DNA from: Callaeas wilsoni
Lineage: Eukaryota > Chordata > Aves > Passeriformes > Callaeidae
Direction: 5' to 3'
Length of the DNA: 64,000 nt
Assembly (NCBI GenBank): GCA_013398955.1
Contig: VWPU01017872.1
Span: 1-64,000, forward strand
The notes beneath the pieces are model-generated. The model was not told the DNA's origin, searched no databases, and worked only from the letters and a program-made list of their open reading frames with translations. The translations under genes and the position numbers were made by a program. This document shows positions 14,001 through 23,340 of this stretch, piece after piece (the first letter of the stretch is position 1; each line of letters starts with the position of its first letter).

Positions 14001-14500
14001 TGGCAGCTTGCCTTCCCTTGGGGTGGGAGGTGTGCCCTGCAGGGAATTTGGGTGGGTAGTCACCCCGGAGCTGGAGCCCTCCTGCATGGCACCCTGGGGA
14101 AGGTCAGTGGGGAGGGAGTCAACCTATATTAAGGCAAGCCTGCTGGGGAAGGCGTGTTTGGGATCCCCGCAGTGCCCGGCAGGCAGATGCGTGGCAGGAG
14201 CTATATTTGGAAGGTGCCATTTGGTTCCCTCCCCGGATGCTGCAGCAAGCTGTCCCCAGAGCTGGCCCTGACGCTGCGTGTGCAGCTCCCGAGCACCAGC
14301 ATCCCCCTCCCCGGCCCCACACCACACTCTGCTCCTTTTTTTCCCCCCTGCTTTTCTTTCCTGCGGGCTGTGAAAAGGTGCAGTCTGCCTGTGACCGTTT
14401 CTCCTCCCTCCCTTCCCCCTTCCTGCTGGTCAAAACCGCCATCCTGGAACAGCCCAGCGGATTAGTGAAGGGATACCTTTGAAACCGATGCCAGGAAAGC
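11017..14500. other. Unassigned noncoding DNA
   Basis: No coding sequence is recognisable. The part at 11.4-12.0 kb is listed separately as a possible regulatory island. At 12.6-13.1 kb the base composition turns more AT-rich without recognisable repeats. At 13425-13432 a TATAAAAG word occurs, but nothing around it marks a promoter. Pyrimidine-rich runs with C tracts lie at about 14330-14430. Confidence 0.5.
11380..12020. promoter_or_regulatory. Candidate regulatory island (motif-based)
   Basis: AT-rich motif patches sit inside GC-rich DNA. Visible words include AACCGCAAAC (RUNX-like) near 11468, GACAATGGG (SOX-like) near 11503, TTATCATT (GATA-like) near 11526, a repeated AATAAAG-type patch at about 11865 and TGGAATAATTAACA near 11998. 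Such composition is typical of conserved noncoding elements near developmental genes. No conservation was tested, so this is inference from composition and short motifs, which also occur by chance. Confidence 0.25.
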
Positions 14501-14524
14501 TCCGTGGATCAGTTAACAGGAGAG

Positions 14525-14533
14525 TATAAAAAG
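14525..14533 (+). promoter_or_regulatory. TATA-box-like site
   Basis: TATAAAAAG matches the metazoan TATA consensus and is followed by GCCGTGCC, a typical GC-rich flank. A start site would be expected near 14555. The first ATG downstream is at 14577 and opens a 212-codon frame that runs into the minisatellite, with no recognised domain. There is no supporting evidence of transcription, so a chance match is likely. Confidence 0.2.
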
Positions 14534-14683
14534 CCGTGCCTGTGTCCCCCCACGCTCCCCCCATCTCTCTTCCTCCATGTCACTGGCCCTGGCTGCTGGC
14601 TCGCCCCTGGCTGGGGGCCTGCGATCCCAAACGTGCTCTCCAGGCTGGCTTGCCTCATTAATTAAAGAAGACAGATTTTTAGC

Positions 14684-14724
14684 TTCTCTTTCCCTCCCTC
14701 CCTCTCTCTCTTCCTTTTTTTTCC
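14684..14724. repeat. Polypyrimidine tract
   Basis: About 40 bases almost entirely of C and T, including CCCTCCCTCCCTCTCTCTC and a T8 run. It is low-complexity sequence on the plus strand just left of the minisatellite. Confidence 0.8.
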
Positions 14725-15068
14725 TTGGGCTCCTGCTGGGGAAAGTGGAGCCAGTCTTGTGGGGGCAGGAGGAGGACGAGGATGGGCGCCAGGGATTAGA
14801 GGCGGCTGATGTGCTCTGCCCCGAGCCTGCTTGGTGCCAGCCCAGGGGACATGAGGAGAGGGCACTCGGCTCCCACAGTCCTGGGATTTGCAGCAGCATT
14901 TGCATCCCCTCCAGGAACATTCCCTCATGGTTGGCTTCTACGAGCATCCTGCCTGTCCTCAGCACCCCCGCGCCGACTCCGGCCCTGCTGGTCCTGCAGG
15001 ACCCTGGCACAGCAGGGACTGTGGTGCAGCCATGCATGGGGCCGGGCAGGCGGTGCAGAAAGCAGCGT

Positions 15069-16267
15069 GCAGGTGTGCAGGGAGCGTGGTACAGCTCTAC
15101 AGACAGTGTGACACAGCCATGCAGTGAATGTGGAACAGCTGTGCAGTCAGTGCAGTACAGCTGTGCAGCGAGTGTGACAGAGCTGTGCAGGGTGTGTGGT
15201 ACCGGTGTGCAATGAGTGTGGTACACCTCTGCAGTGAGTGATGTGTGTGTACAGCTGTTCGGTGAGTGTGCCACAGCCATGCAGGGTGTGTGCTCAGCCA
15301 TGCAGGGTGTGTGGCACACCTCTGCAGCTGGTGATGTGTGTGCACAGCCATGCAGGGTGTGTGTACAGCCATGCAGGGTGTGTGCTCAGCCATGCAGGGT
15401 GTGTGGCACACCTCTGCAGCTGGTGATGTGTGTGTACAGCNNNNNNNNNNNNNNNNNNNNNNNNNNNNNNNNNNNNNNNNNNNNNNNNNNNNNNNNNNNN
15501 NNNNNNNNNNNNNNNNNNNNNNNNNNNNNNNNNNNNNNNNNNNNNNNNNNNNNNNNNNNNNNNNNNNNNNNNNNNNNNNNNNNNNNNNNNNNNNNNNNNN
15601 NNNNNNNNNNNNNNNNNNNNNNNNNNNNNNNNNNNNNNNNNNNNNNNNNNNNNNNNNNNNNNNNNNNNNNNNNNNNNNNNNNNNNNNNNNNNNNNNNNNN
15701 NNNNNNNNNNNNNNNNNNNNNNNNNNNNNNNNNNNNNNNNNNNNNNNNNNNNNNNNNNNNNNNNNNNNNNNNNNNNNNNNNNNNNNNNNNNNNNNNNNNN
15801 NNNNNNNNNNNNNAGGATGCATGCACAGCCATGCAGGGTGTGCGTACAGCCATGCAGAGTGTGTGGCACACCTCTCCAGCCGGTGATATGTGTGCACAGC
15901 CATGCAGGGTGTGCGTACAGCCGTGCAGGGTGTGTGGCACACCTCTGCGGTGGGGTATGTGTGTGCACAGCCATGCAGGATGCAGGCACAGCCATGCAGG
16001 GTGTGCGTACAGCCGTGCAGGGTGTGTGGCACACCTCTGCAGCGGGTGATGTGTGTGTACAGCCATGCAGGGTGCATCCACAGCCATGCAGGAGGCATGC
16101 ACAGCCATGCAGGATGTGTGTACAGCCATGCAGGATGCATGCACAGCCATGCAGAGTGTGTGTACAGCCATGCAGAGTGTGTGTACAGCCATGCAGAATA
16201 TGTGCACAGCCATGCAGGATGTGTGCCACACCTCTGCAGTGGGTGATGTGTGCGCACAGCCATGCCG
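15069..16267. repeat. Minisatellite with 21-base and 50-base units
   Basis: The core unit is 21 bases, CAGCCATGCAGGGTGTGTGT plus A, with variants. It alternates with a 50-base unit that adds the segment CACACCTCTGCAGCTGGTGA followed by TGTGTGT. Starts at 15295, 15345, 15366, 15387 and 15437 give spacings of 50, 21, 21 and 50. The left edge (15069-15222) is made of diverged 22-base units. Long open frames on both strands here (for example 268 codons at 14513-15319 and 393 codons at 15097-16278) arise because 21 is divisible by 3 and the unit lacks stops in several frames. They are not genes. Confidence 0.95.
15441..15813. other. Assembly gap (373 N)
   Basis: Unknown bases inside the minisatellite. 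The sequence on both sides is the same repeat, so the gap most likely hides further repeat units whose number the assembler could not resolve. The true length may differ from 373. Confidence 0.98.
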
Positions 16268-16609
16268 GGCGAATCCACACGTGGCGCAGTGTGCGCTCCT
16301 GCTCCAGGGACGGCTCACGCCACCAGAACACTGTCACAGTTCACTCCACCTGTGCCCATGTTGGGGTGGCACAGCTCAGAGCCTGTCCCCAGCACGGGCA
16401 TAACCCTCCACGTGAGCTCGGGCTGGGAGGCAGCCACCCAGGCGCAAGGTGCACGAGGACTGGAGAGCAAAGTAGGGACAACAGGAGCTCCAGGAGGGAC
16501 CTGAGGGTTCTGCTGTGCTGGGAGCTGGCCCCTGACTTTTCCTGGCTGTGCTATTCCTCCCCGAGGAGAAGGCCTGGCTGGTTCTTCTGGCTGAGTCATC
16601 CCCAGGTCT

Positions 16610-17110
16610 ATCAGCCTGGCTGCAAAATTAAATTCAAAGCTCGTCTTTTTAACACGAAGATCACTTACATCCAGCTGCACGAGCCGCGGCCCCTTTAGGA
16701 TTTAATAATAAAATGAATGCCCATGACCTGACTGTTTGCTCACGCCTGGATCTTCCTTGATGGATGAACAGAAATTGCTCCCTGGCTCGGGTCATCCACA
16801 GTAAAAATCGCCAGTCGATTGCTGGGCCCTCCCTCGGCTCCTCTGCGTTCAGGGCTCGCTGGCTTCGTTTGGGACCTGGCTTGGAACGGATAATCAATAA
16901 TAATCAGACTCGACGCTGTGACGGCACCTTTGATCCGAGGATCTCGGAGCACTTTGCAGCGGATAATGAACGGAGCCCCTCTGTGAGGCGGGCAGGAGCA
17001 TCTGCATTTTATGGGGGGAAGCGCAGCCCAAGGATGGGCTGACCCTGCTGCTCTCCGGCTCCGTCCTGCTCCGCATCCCGCATGTGGACGGCTCAACAGC
17101 TTCAGCATGA
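16610..17110. promoter_or_regulatory. Candidate conserved noncoding element
   Basis: Unlike its flanks, this stretch has unique, non-repetitive sequence with clustered factor motifs: AATCAATAA at 16892-16900 (ONECUT-like), CTTTGATC at 16928-16935 (TCF/LEF-like), TAATAATCAG near 16900, and GGATTTAATAATAAAATGAA near 16698. A GCTGAGTCA site lies just left at 16590-16598. CpG dinucleotides remain frequent at 16.8-17.1 kb. Function is inferred only; conservation in other birds was not tested. Confidence 0.3.
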
Positions 17111-17744
17111 GAGAGTTGCTTGAAAAGGGGATGGAGCCAAACCTCTATGTGGCTCATTCCCTGCTAGCTTGTGGGTCTGCTTCCTTCACGAGACAGCCTG
17201 GATTGCCCTGTTGACAAGGATATTTTTGGAAAGTCGTGCTGGTTTAAGGCTCAGTGTGCAGGGAACAGAGCAGCCCCGGGTGAGGTGTGTTCCCCCAGGA
17301 AGAAGCAATCTCAGGGCTCCTCCACCCCCAAACTGGGGCTCCCCGTGGTGGGCTGCAGCACCTCTGTGGCAGTGTGCAGGGTCCAGAGCTGGGGCTGAGG
17401 TTGGGGAGTGCCACTCCCAAGCTAAAACCATTCCCAGGCTTGGGAAAAGAGGCTGGCAGCAAGAAGCAGAGCTGTGAAGTCCTGTGTTCAGCCATCCTGG
17501 AGACTGCAGTCACAGCATGGGCTCTGTTTGCTTTCAGGGGTGGCTCGCGCAGCCTGAGCCCAGCGATGCCAGCCCTGCTGCTGCACACCAGCCACCCGGT
17601 CCCATGGCTGTGGCCTCCGTGGGCACCACATTGCCCTCAGGGTGGCAGCCTGGGGGCTGGCAGCGGGGACCACCTGCACAGCGAGGAGTGCAGGGCTGGT
17701 GGCACAGACCTTGGCTGGGCAGTGAGCTCTGCCTGAGGGAGGGC

Positions 17745-18045
17745 TGTGCTCCCCACGGGTGGGCAGTGGGGGACAAGGCGCCCAGCTCTGGGGATGCCAC
17801 CCCCATGCCCCCAGCCACGGTGACATCCCGCTGTTGGGAAGGGCTGTGTCCCCAGTAGCTGGGCAGTGGGGACAGAGGGCATCCAACTCTGGGGATGCCA
17901 CCCTTGTGTCGCCAGCCTGCATCCCTTGGCCAAGATCGTATCCTGCCCTTAGAAAAGCGAGTCCCCCGGTGGCCAGCCAGTGGAGGGCGGGGACGGGCAG
18001 CTTTGGGGTTGTCACCCCAGTGTCCCCAGCCCGCACCCCACCAGG
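17745..18045. repeat. Degenerate tandem repeat, about 101-base period, three copies
   Basis: Three related blocks share a 'GGGCAGTGGGG' segment, a 'CTCTGGGGATGCCACC' segment and a 'TGTCCCCAGCC' segment. The second segment starts at 17786 and 17887 (101 bases apart), and its diverged third copy starts at about 18001. The copies differ by many substitutions, so the array is old. Minus-strand frames of 182 and 194 codons here are products of the repeat and the high GC. Confidence 0.75.
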
Positions 18046-18539
18046 ACAGGCTGCTCTGCTGGTGTCGCAGCGCCACCCCTTGCCTCCCGGGGAAAGTGCC
18101 CGCTGGCTTCATCTGCACTCTCCAGCAATTAAGCGACTAATATATTAATTGTTTCTAATGCCCGCATCTCCAAGGTCACCTGTAAGCCCGGGAAGGGGGA
18201 ACAAACCTCCCCAGGCGATCCCTGTCGCACGCCCAAGTGATGAGGCTGCAGCGCAGGGACTGCCCTGTGGACCCCCAACCCCAAATCCTCCCTGGGAGCG
18301 TGGCCACGGGGAGCAGCCCCCGCGGGGATGGAGGCGGGATGCTGGCTGGGGGATGCTGGTGCTGGCCTGCAGCGGGAAGCACACCCCGTGCTGGCGACGG
18401 GCTGAAAATCGAGTCACCGGTTGTCCGTGGGTCCATCCATCCACCGCCCGCCTCCGCCTCTGCCTTTGTCTTCGGCGCTCAGCCGCGCCTCCAGTCTTCA
18501 AAGTGTTAAAACTTTTCAGTGTGTGCTGCAGATCCCTTG

Positions 18540-18900
18540 CCTGCAGCCTCCTGCCCTGAGTCAAATTAATCATGTACTGGGAAACACAGCAGGCATGTAC
18601 TAGCCCTGGGCATGGTGTATCACGTACTTTCTGGAATCTGTCACATGGGGAGCTTTCTGTTTTAGGCTCAATTGATCCTTTCTCGGTTTGATACTGTGTT
18701 TAATTGTGAGATGGGGCTGTGTGTTTTTGCTTCAGCCGAACTTAAAGGGCCGCTCTTCCCAGCCTTGTTTTCAGATGTCCGCAAGAACAGACCGCCGCTG
18801 TCTCCTCACCCAAACAAAAAGCCTTTCTCTCCCCACACACAATATCCCCTCTGTATTGTCCACAACAAAGAGCAGGGCTAAATTAATTTTAGGTCCGGCT
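18540..18900. promoter_or_regulatory. Candidate noncoding regulatory island
   Basis: A drop in GC after a CpG-rich patch (18.4-18.5 kb), with unique sequence and motif words such as CAAATTAATCATG near 18561, CTCAATTGATCC near 18667 and TAAATTAATTTTAGG near 18879. No repeat or coding sequence was recognised. The assignment is from composition and motifs only. Confidence 0.2.
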
Positions 18901-19006
18901 CTTTTAATGTAGGGCTGGGAAGGGGAGGTGCTTTTATTGCTGCAGCTGACGGCTCAAACAGGAGAGGCGAGAGGTGGCCTGGGCCACCGGGCACTCCCCG
19001 GGCGGT

Positions 19007-19024
19007 GGGGATGGGGAGGGGGGG
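19007..19024 (+). other. G-quadruplex motif
   Basis: GGGGATGGGGAGGGGGGG gives four or more G runs of at least three separated by loops of one or two bases. Motifs with such short loops fold stably in vitro as a rule. It lies in a GC-rich stretch without a recognised promoter. Confidence 0.6.
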
Positions 19025-19781
19025 ATGTCCCCGGCCCCCAGGACCCCCCCTGAACCCCCACAGCTGCAGCGCCGGGTGCAAGGTGAGGTGAGCTGGAGCA
19101 GAACCCAACCGTGCTCCTCACTGCAACATCGCCCCAGGTGGGTGAGAGCCTTCCTGGGCTCTCCCTCCTCCCCCAAGGAGGGCTTTCCACCTGCCCTGCG
19201 CTGGGAAGAGTGGTTCAAGGAGGCTGGGTGGGAGAGAAGGTCCCCGCACTCCAAAAGTGATGTCCCCTGGAGGCTGGCATCTCCCTCTGGCTGGCCACAT
19301 AGCCATAGCAGGGCGATTTCTCATTCTGTCTCCACACAAAAGATTCCAAGAGAAAAACAAAAAACCAGAGCATCCCTTTGAAACGGAGTAAAAAGGGAAA
19401 AAAATTACATTTTTTCCGTGTGCTTTTCCTTCTGAAAAAGGCTTATCTGGAGCAGTCACTGTGGACTGCTGTGTGCAGCAGTGTGGAACAGAGCCGCAGG
19501 GGCCTGGGACGGGGTCTCCTCTGGGTCTCCTCCCTGCCCTGGTGGGCACAGTCCTCTGGTGTGAGGTGCCACCTGCCTGCATCAAGGGCTTGTGTGGCTC
19601 AGCTGCCACAGGGACTTGGCAGGAGGAAGGAAGGGCCACGCAGCCACCAGGTCCTGGTGGCATCTCCAGGATGTGGGATGTGCAGAAAGGTGGCAAGGAG
19701 CCCTGGGAAATTGTCAAAATTGAGACAAGGAGAGCTGAGGAGAGCAGGGTTTGGGGAAGGGAGGTGTCTGGTCAGGGAAGT

Positions 19782-19988
19782 GGGGAGAGGAGGAGATGCT
19801 GAGGGGAGCAGAGGATGGGGACAAGGGACCCTGGTTGGGAGAGTCGGGCTTTGGGAAGGGCTATGGCAGCACAGGGGTGTGGGGAGAGGAGGACATGCTG
19901 AGGGGAGCAGAGGATGGGGACAAGGGACCCTGGTTGGGAGAGTCGGGCTTTGGGAAGGGCTATGGCAGCACAGGGGTGTGGGGAGAGG
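19782..19988. repeat. Tandem repeat, 99-base unit, about 2.1 copies
   Basis: The segment starting GGGGAGAGGAGGA begins at 19782 and 19881, and a partial third copy begins at 19980, giving an exact 99-base period. The copies are nearly identical; a visible change is GGAGATG against GGACATG. The plus strand is purine-rich. Each unit carries a quadruplex motif (19837-19860 and 19936-19959). Because 99 is divisible by 3, the plus frame at 19378-20022 stays open through the repeat as a 33-residue duplication. I read that as a by-product, not as a protein. Confidence 0.95.
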
Positions 19989-22733
19989 TGACAGGAGAGG
20001 CGAGGCAGGTAGGTTTGTGTGAGCTGGTGTGGTTTTCCACAAATTTAGGCAGAGATGTAGGATTGAAAGGGGAGGGAAAGGTGTTGCAGACAGCTCAGCT
20101 CTGGGTCCTCCCTGTCCTCATCTTCTTCTCTTCCCAAGTGGGTGGACGGGGCAGGTCCCGCTGCCTGGCATGTGGGCAGGGCCCTGGCGAGGCCACCGTG
20201 GCGAGCCAGAGGCCGTGTGCTGCTCTCTGCCCTGCAGCCCCCGGTTTCTCGGTGGATGGGCAGGAACTTGCTCCTGGGTTTATAAATATTCAGCGCCAGC
20301 AAAGCCCATTAATGTTGCATTAGGGCTGTGAATCGGAAAGCCCCAAAGCCAGGCAGCTCCTGCTGCAGCTGCAGCGCGATCCCGGTCCCGCCCATCCCGC
20401 TCCAGCCGGGGCTGCCAGGACAACACATGGCTGCAGCGACGTGCTGTTGAAGGGCATCGCGTCTGCCCCCTCCCTCCAGCACACCTGGCACAGGTAGCAC
20501 GGACTGGTACAGGTGGGAGAAAACAAGGGCGTGATGTGGAGCTCTCAGTCCCCAGATCTCCCACTCCCAGGAAATGCAATGAATGGAGGTTGAGGGCTGG
20601 GTGGGTTTTTTTGAGCGGGATGCGCTGCGAGCCAGACATGACCCTCTGGGGTAGAAGATCTCCATATCTGGCCAACTTTTTGGGAGAACAATGGGAAGCC
20701 CCTTGGCTGCGGAGTCAAGCTGACTCGGTGTCTTGGGCTGCTCCCTCCATCCGGCACTGAATTGCATCTCCAGGAATAGGCAGGAACGCGCGTATTAAAA
20801 CAGAAGCTGGAGAAAGGAGTTACATCTGTGCAAAGCAGCGATCCAAGTGTTACTATCGGGACCAAATTTTCTCACTTCCAGGAGAGCAGCTCTGAATGTG
20901 ACAGTCTGCAGACTTGGGCATCAGTTCAGCCAGCTTCCTCATCTCACCGTATCTCGCAGATCCACCCAGCAGCCGTGTCCCCTCCACTCCAGCAGCATGC
21001 CAGTGAGCCCGAGGGGATGGAAGGAGCAGGAGCCGGGTGGGAAAGGGGGCACACAGAGGGAAGAGAAGGGATAATGCTTTGGGGTGCCAGTGCGGAGCAG
21101 GCAAAGTGGAGAGAGGGGCTGGGGAGGCCGGGAAGCAGTCAGAGAATCACTGACATGGAGGGCACAGTGAACTCCTGGAGGTTCAGCCCAGCTCTTGGGA
21201 ATGAAAGGCCCCTGCTGCTTGAGCCACTGCTGATGTGTGCGGGGCTGGCTTCCCAAGCCTCCGGGATGAGCTGGAGGGAGCGGCCATGGCAGAGAGCTGC
21301 CAGCTCCCGCGGGGCTGCTCCCAAGGCGGCTCGGTGCGCTCAGAGCAGCCAGCTGATAAAGCCACCGCTCGCTCCTGGCCGCTGTGGTGACATCCTCCTG
21401 CCTCTCTCCTCGCTGCTGCTCTGCCTCTTCCCCGCAAACTGTCCCTGCTCCTCCCTCCAGAGCTTGGGAGAGTCACGGGGGAGCACACCCCTGCCTGGCA
21501 TGCAGAGAGCCTGAGGTCAGGATATATATGCAAAGGATGTCAAGGTCTGGAGGAGAGGAGGGGAGGGCTGAGTCCCTCTGGGCTGGAGCAAGGTTCACTG
21601 GCTCTTAAGGATGCCTGCAGCCTCCCTCCCTGCGGGCTGGGCAGTGCAGGAAGCTGTCTTCGAGCTCCTGGAGGAGAAAAGGACTGAGACAAGAAACTGC
21701 TCAAATTCATTTCTGTAGCTCACCTGAAATACTGAGTAAGAATAGCAAAAAATTAAAAAAAAAGATGAGAAAAGGGGAGGTGTATTTCATCAGAGATAAG
21801 AAATCCATTTTATATCAACAAATGTTAGAGACAATGAGAAGAAGTCGCCTGTCCCGTATAGTTTAGATAGGGAATCGTGACGGGATAGGGAAAGGTCATT
21901 TTGAAAAGCAGCAAAGAATAGAGGCTTTGCCTGTTGAGAAATAAATTCTGGGAGGAGTATGTTTCCCCAGATTTAGAGATGGGGAAAAGCTGAGCATCCG
22001 AGGAGTGGAGCATCTGTGGGTAGGCAGTGGGATCTTGGTGCTTCATAGCCAAGCAGGTAACTTTATGTGGATAGAACTGGACTACCAATCTTTAGGTAAA
22101 AGTTTGAGAACAGAAAAATAGCAAGAAACTCGCAAGGAAGAAGAAAGCCCAAAGCTGCCATTTCCCCAGCTGAGCTGGGGTGGCACTTTGGGGTAAGTCA
22201 CGCTGCAATCTGCCTTGTTGGCTGCTGCCCCAGTCAGAAAAGAAGGGTTTAAAATATCCCAAGGTCCATCCCCGCTGATTGTGAAAAATCGTGTTTTGTG
22301 ACTGGAAATAATGACACCACTGGTGTGTTCTGTTACACGCTGAGCTTTGGTGCCACCGGCGCTGAATTGACTCAGCTTCGACCAAAGGGTGCCTCACCTT
22401 CCTCCTGCAGCTCCTGGTCAAAATCGGGGATGGGAGGATGCACATCAGCACAGTGGGTGCAACTGCCTTGAGCTGAGAACCCGGAGCTCACAGCGTCAGA
22501 GGAGAGCTTGGTTCCACGGGAGTCTTGTGGGGATCTGGAACACTGCTGAGCGTCTTTCAGCTGTGACCTTCACCGGCAGCACTTGGTCAGTGCCTGGGCC
22601 AGCCTGAGACCTGTCACTGGCAGGGATGCTCCCTGCTTTCCTGTCTTTTGAAACGGGCATTTTATTTATCAGAAATGTCTTTTTGGTGAAAGGGGTGGAG
22701 GGGAGAAGGGAATCACTTTTTGGAAGTTATTCC
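19989..22733. other. Unassigned noncoding DNA
   Basis: No gene or transposon was recognised. The stretch includes a small AT-rich patch near 20278-20330 (TTATAAATATT followed by CCCATTAATG), an A-rich run at 21740-21765, and an AT-rich, frame-poor block at 21.7-22.1 kb. A TGACTCAGC site lies at 22368-22376. Plus and minus frames of 150-230 codons in the GC-rich part (20.8-21.5 kb) overlap each other and lack familiar domains. Confidence 0.5.
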
Positions 22734-22905
22734 ATAGAATCGCAGAAGTATTTAGGTTGGAAGAGACCTCAGCAGTGCCCAGTAGAGGGGAACAATCACT
22801 GCCCTGGTCCTGCTGGACACACAATTTCTGGTACAGGCCAGATGCCCTTGGCCACCTGGGCACTCCTGGGCTCTTGTTCAGCCACTGTTGACCAGCACCC
22901 CCACT
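22734..22905 (-). mobile_element. CR1 LINE fragment, minus strand, internally deleted
   Basis: Starts with the inverted CR1 tail (CATAGAATCGCAGAAG, then AGGTTGGAAGAGACCTC). It then jumps to a more internal CR1 segment: AGTAGAGGGGAACAATCACT, CTGGTCCTGCTGGACACACA, CAGGCCAGATGCC and TTGGCCACCTGGGCAC, ending near GACCAGCACCCCCACT. About 600 bases of the usual element are missing between the two parts, so the copy has an internal deletion. Confidence 0.88.
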
Positions 22906-23074
22906 CAGCAGCTCGGAGGAGCTCACGTGGTACCAGTGTGCCACTGGTGGCATAGCACATCCTTCACTGTGGGACCCAGCATCAGCAGCAGCCAGATCTG
23001 CGTTGGGAGGCTCCTGCCTGGTCTGTACAGCAGGTGGCATCCAGGAATTTGGGGTCTGCATTTGTGGTGGGGAA

Positions 23075-23325
23075 GATCTTCTTCAAGGGGACGCAGCCTC
23101 GAGCTGCACCAGGGGAGGTTCAGGTTGGACATCAGGAAGAATTTCTTCGCTGGAAGGGTGGTCAGGCATTGGAAGGGGCTGCCCAGGACAGTGGTGGAGT
23201 CCCCATCCCTGGAGGTGTGCAAGGAATGACTGAATGTGGCACTCAGTGCTCTGGGCTGCTTGACAGGGTGCTGATCAGTCAGAGGTTGGACTTGGTGATC
23301 CTGGAGGTCTCTTCCAAGGCCTTCT
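23075..23325 (+). mobile_element. CR1 LINE fragment, plus strand
   Basis: Shows the CR1 block GGGGACGCAGCCTCGAGCTG, CACCAGGGGAGGTTCAGGTT, GGACATCAGGAAGAATTTCT, then GGGCTGCCCAGGACAGTGGT and CCCCATCCCTGGAGGTGTGC, ending near TTGGTGATCCTGGAGGTCTC. It belongs to a different CR1 subfamily type from the copy at 10.8 kb, with the 'CAGCCTCGAGCTGCACCAGG' form. It lies tail-to-tail with the next copy. Confidence 0.92.
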
Positions 23326-23340
23326 TCTTGGAGGTCATTT

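Noticed and set aside
15069..16267. CRISPR array
   Set aside because: Units are contiguous with no unique spacers, and the DNA is vertebrate.
15097..16278. 393-codon minus-strand frame and its overlapping counterparts as a repeat protein
   Set aside because: Frames are open on both strands because of the 21-base period and N is read as open. There is no start context, domain or non-repeat portion.
17488..18118. 182- and 194-codon minus-strand frames
   Set aside because: They overlap each other in different registers across a GC-rich degenerate repeat.
19378..20022. 214-codon plus-strand frame with 33-residue repeats
   Set aside because: The repeat is a DNA-level 99-base duplication of G-rich sequence, and the flanking parts have no protein features.
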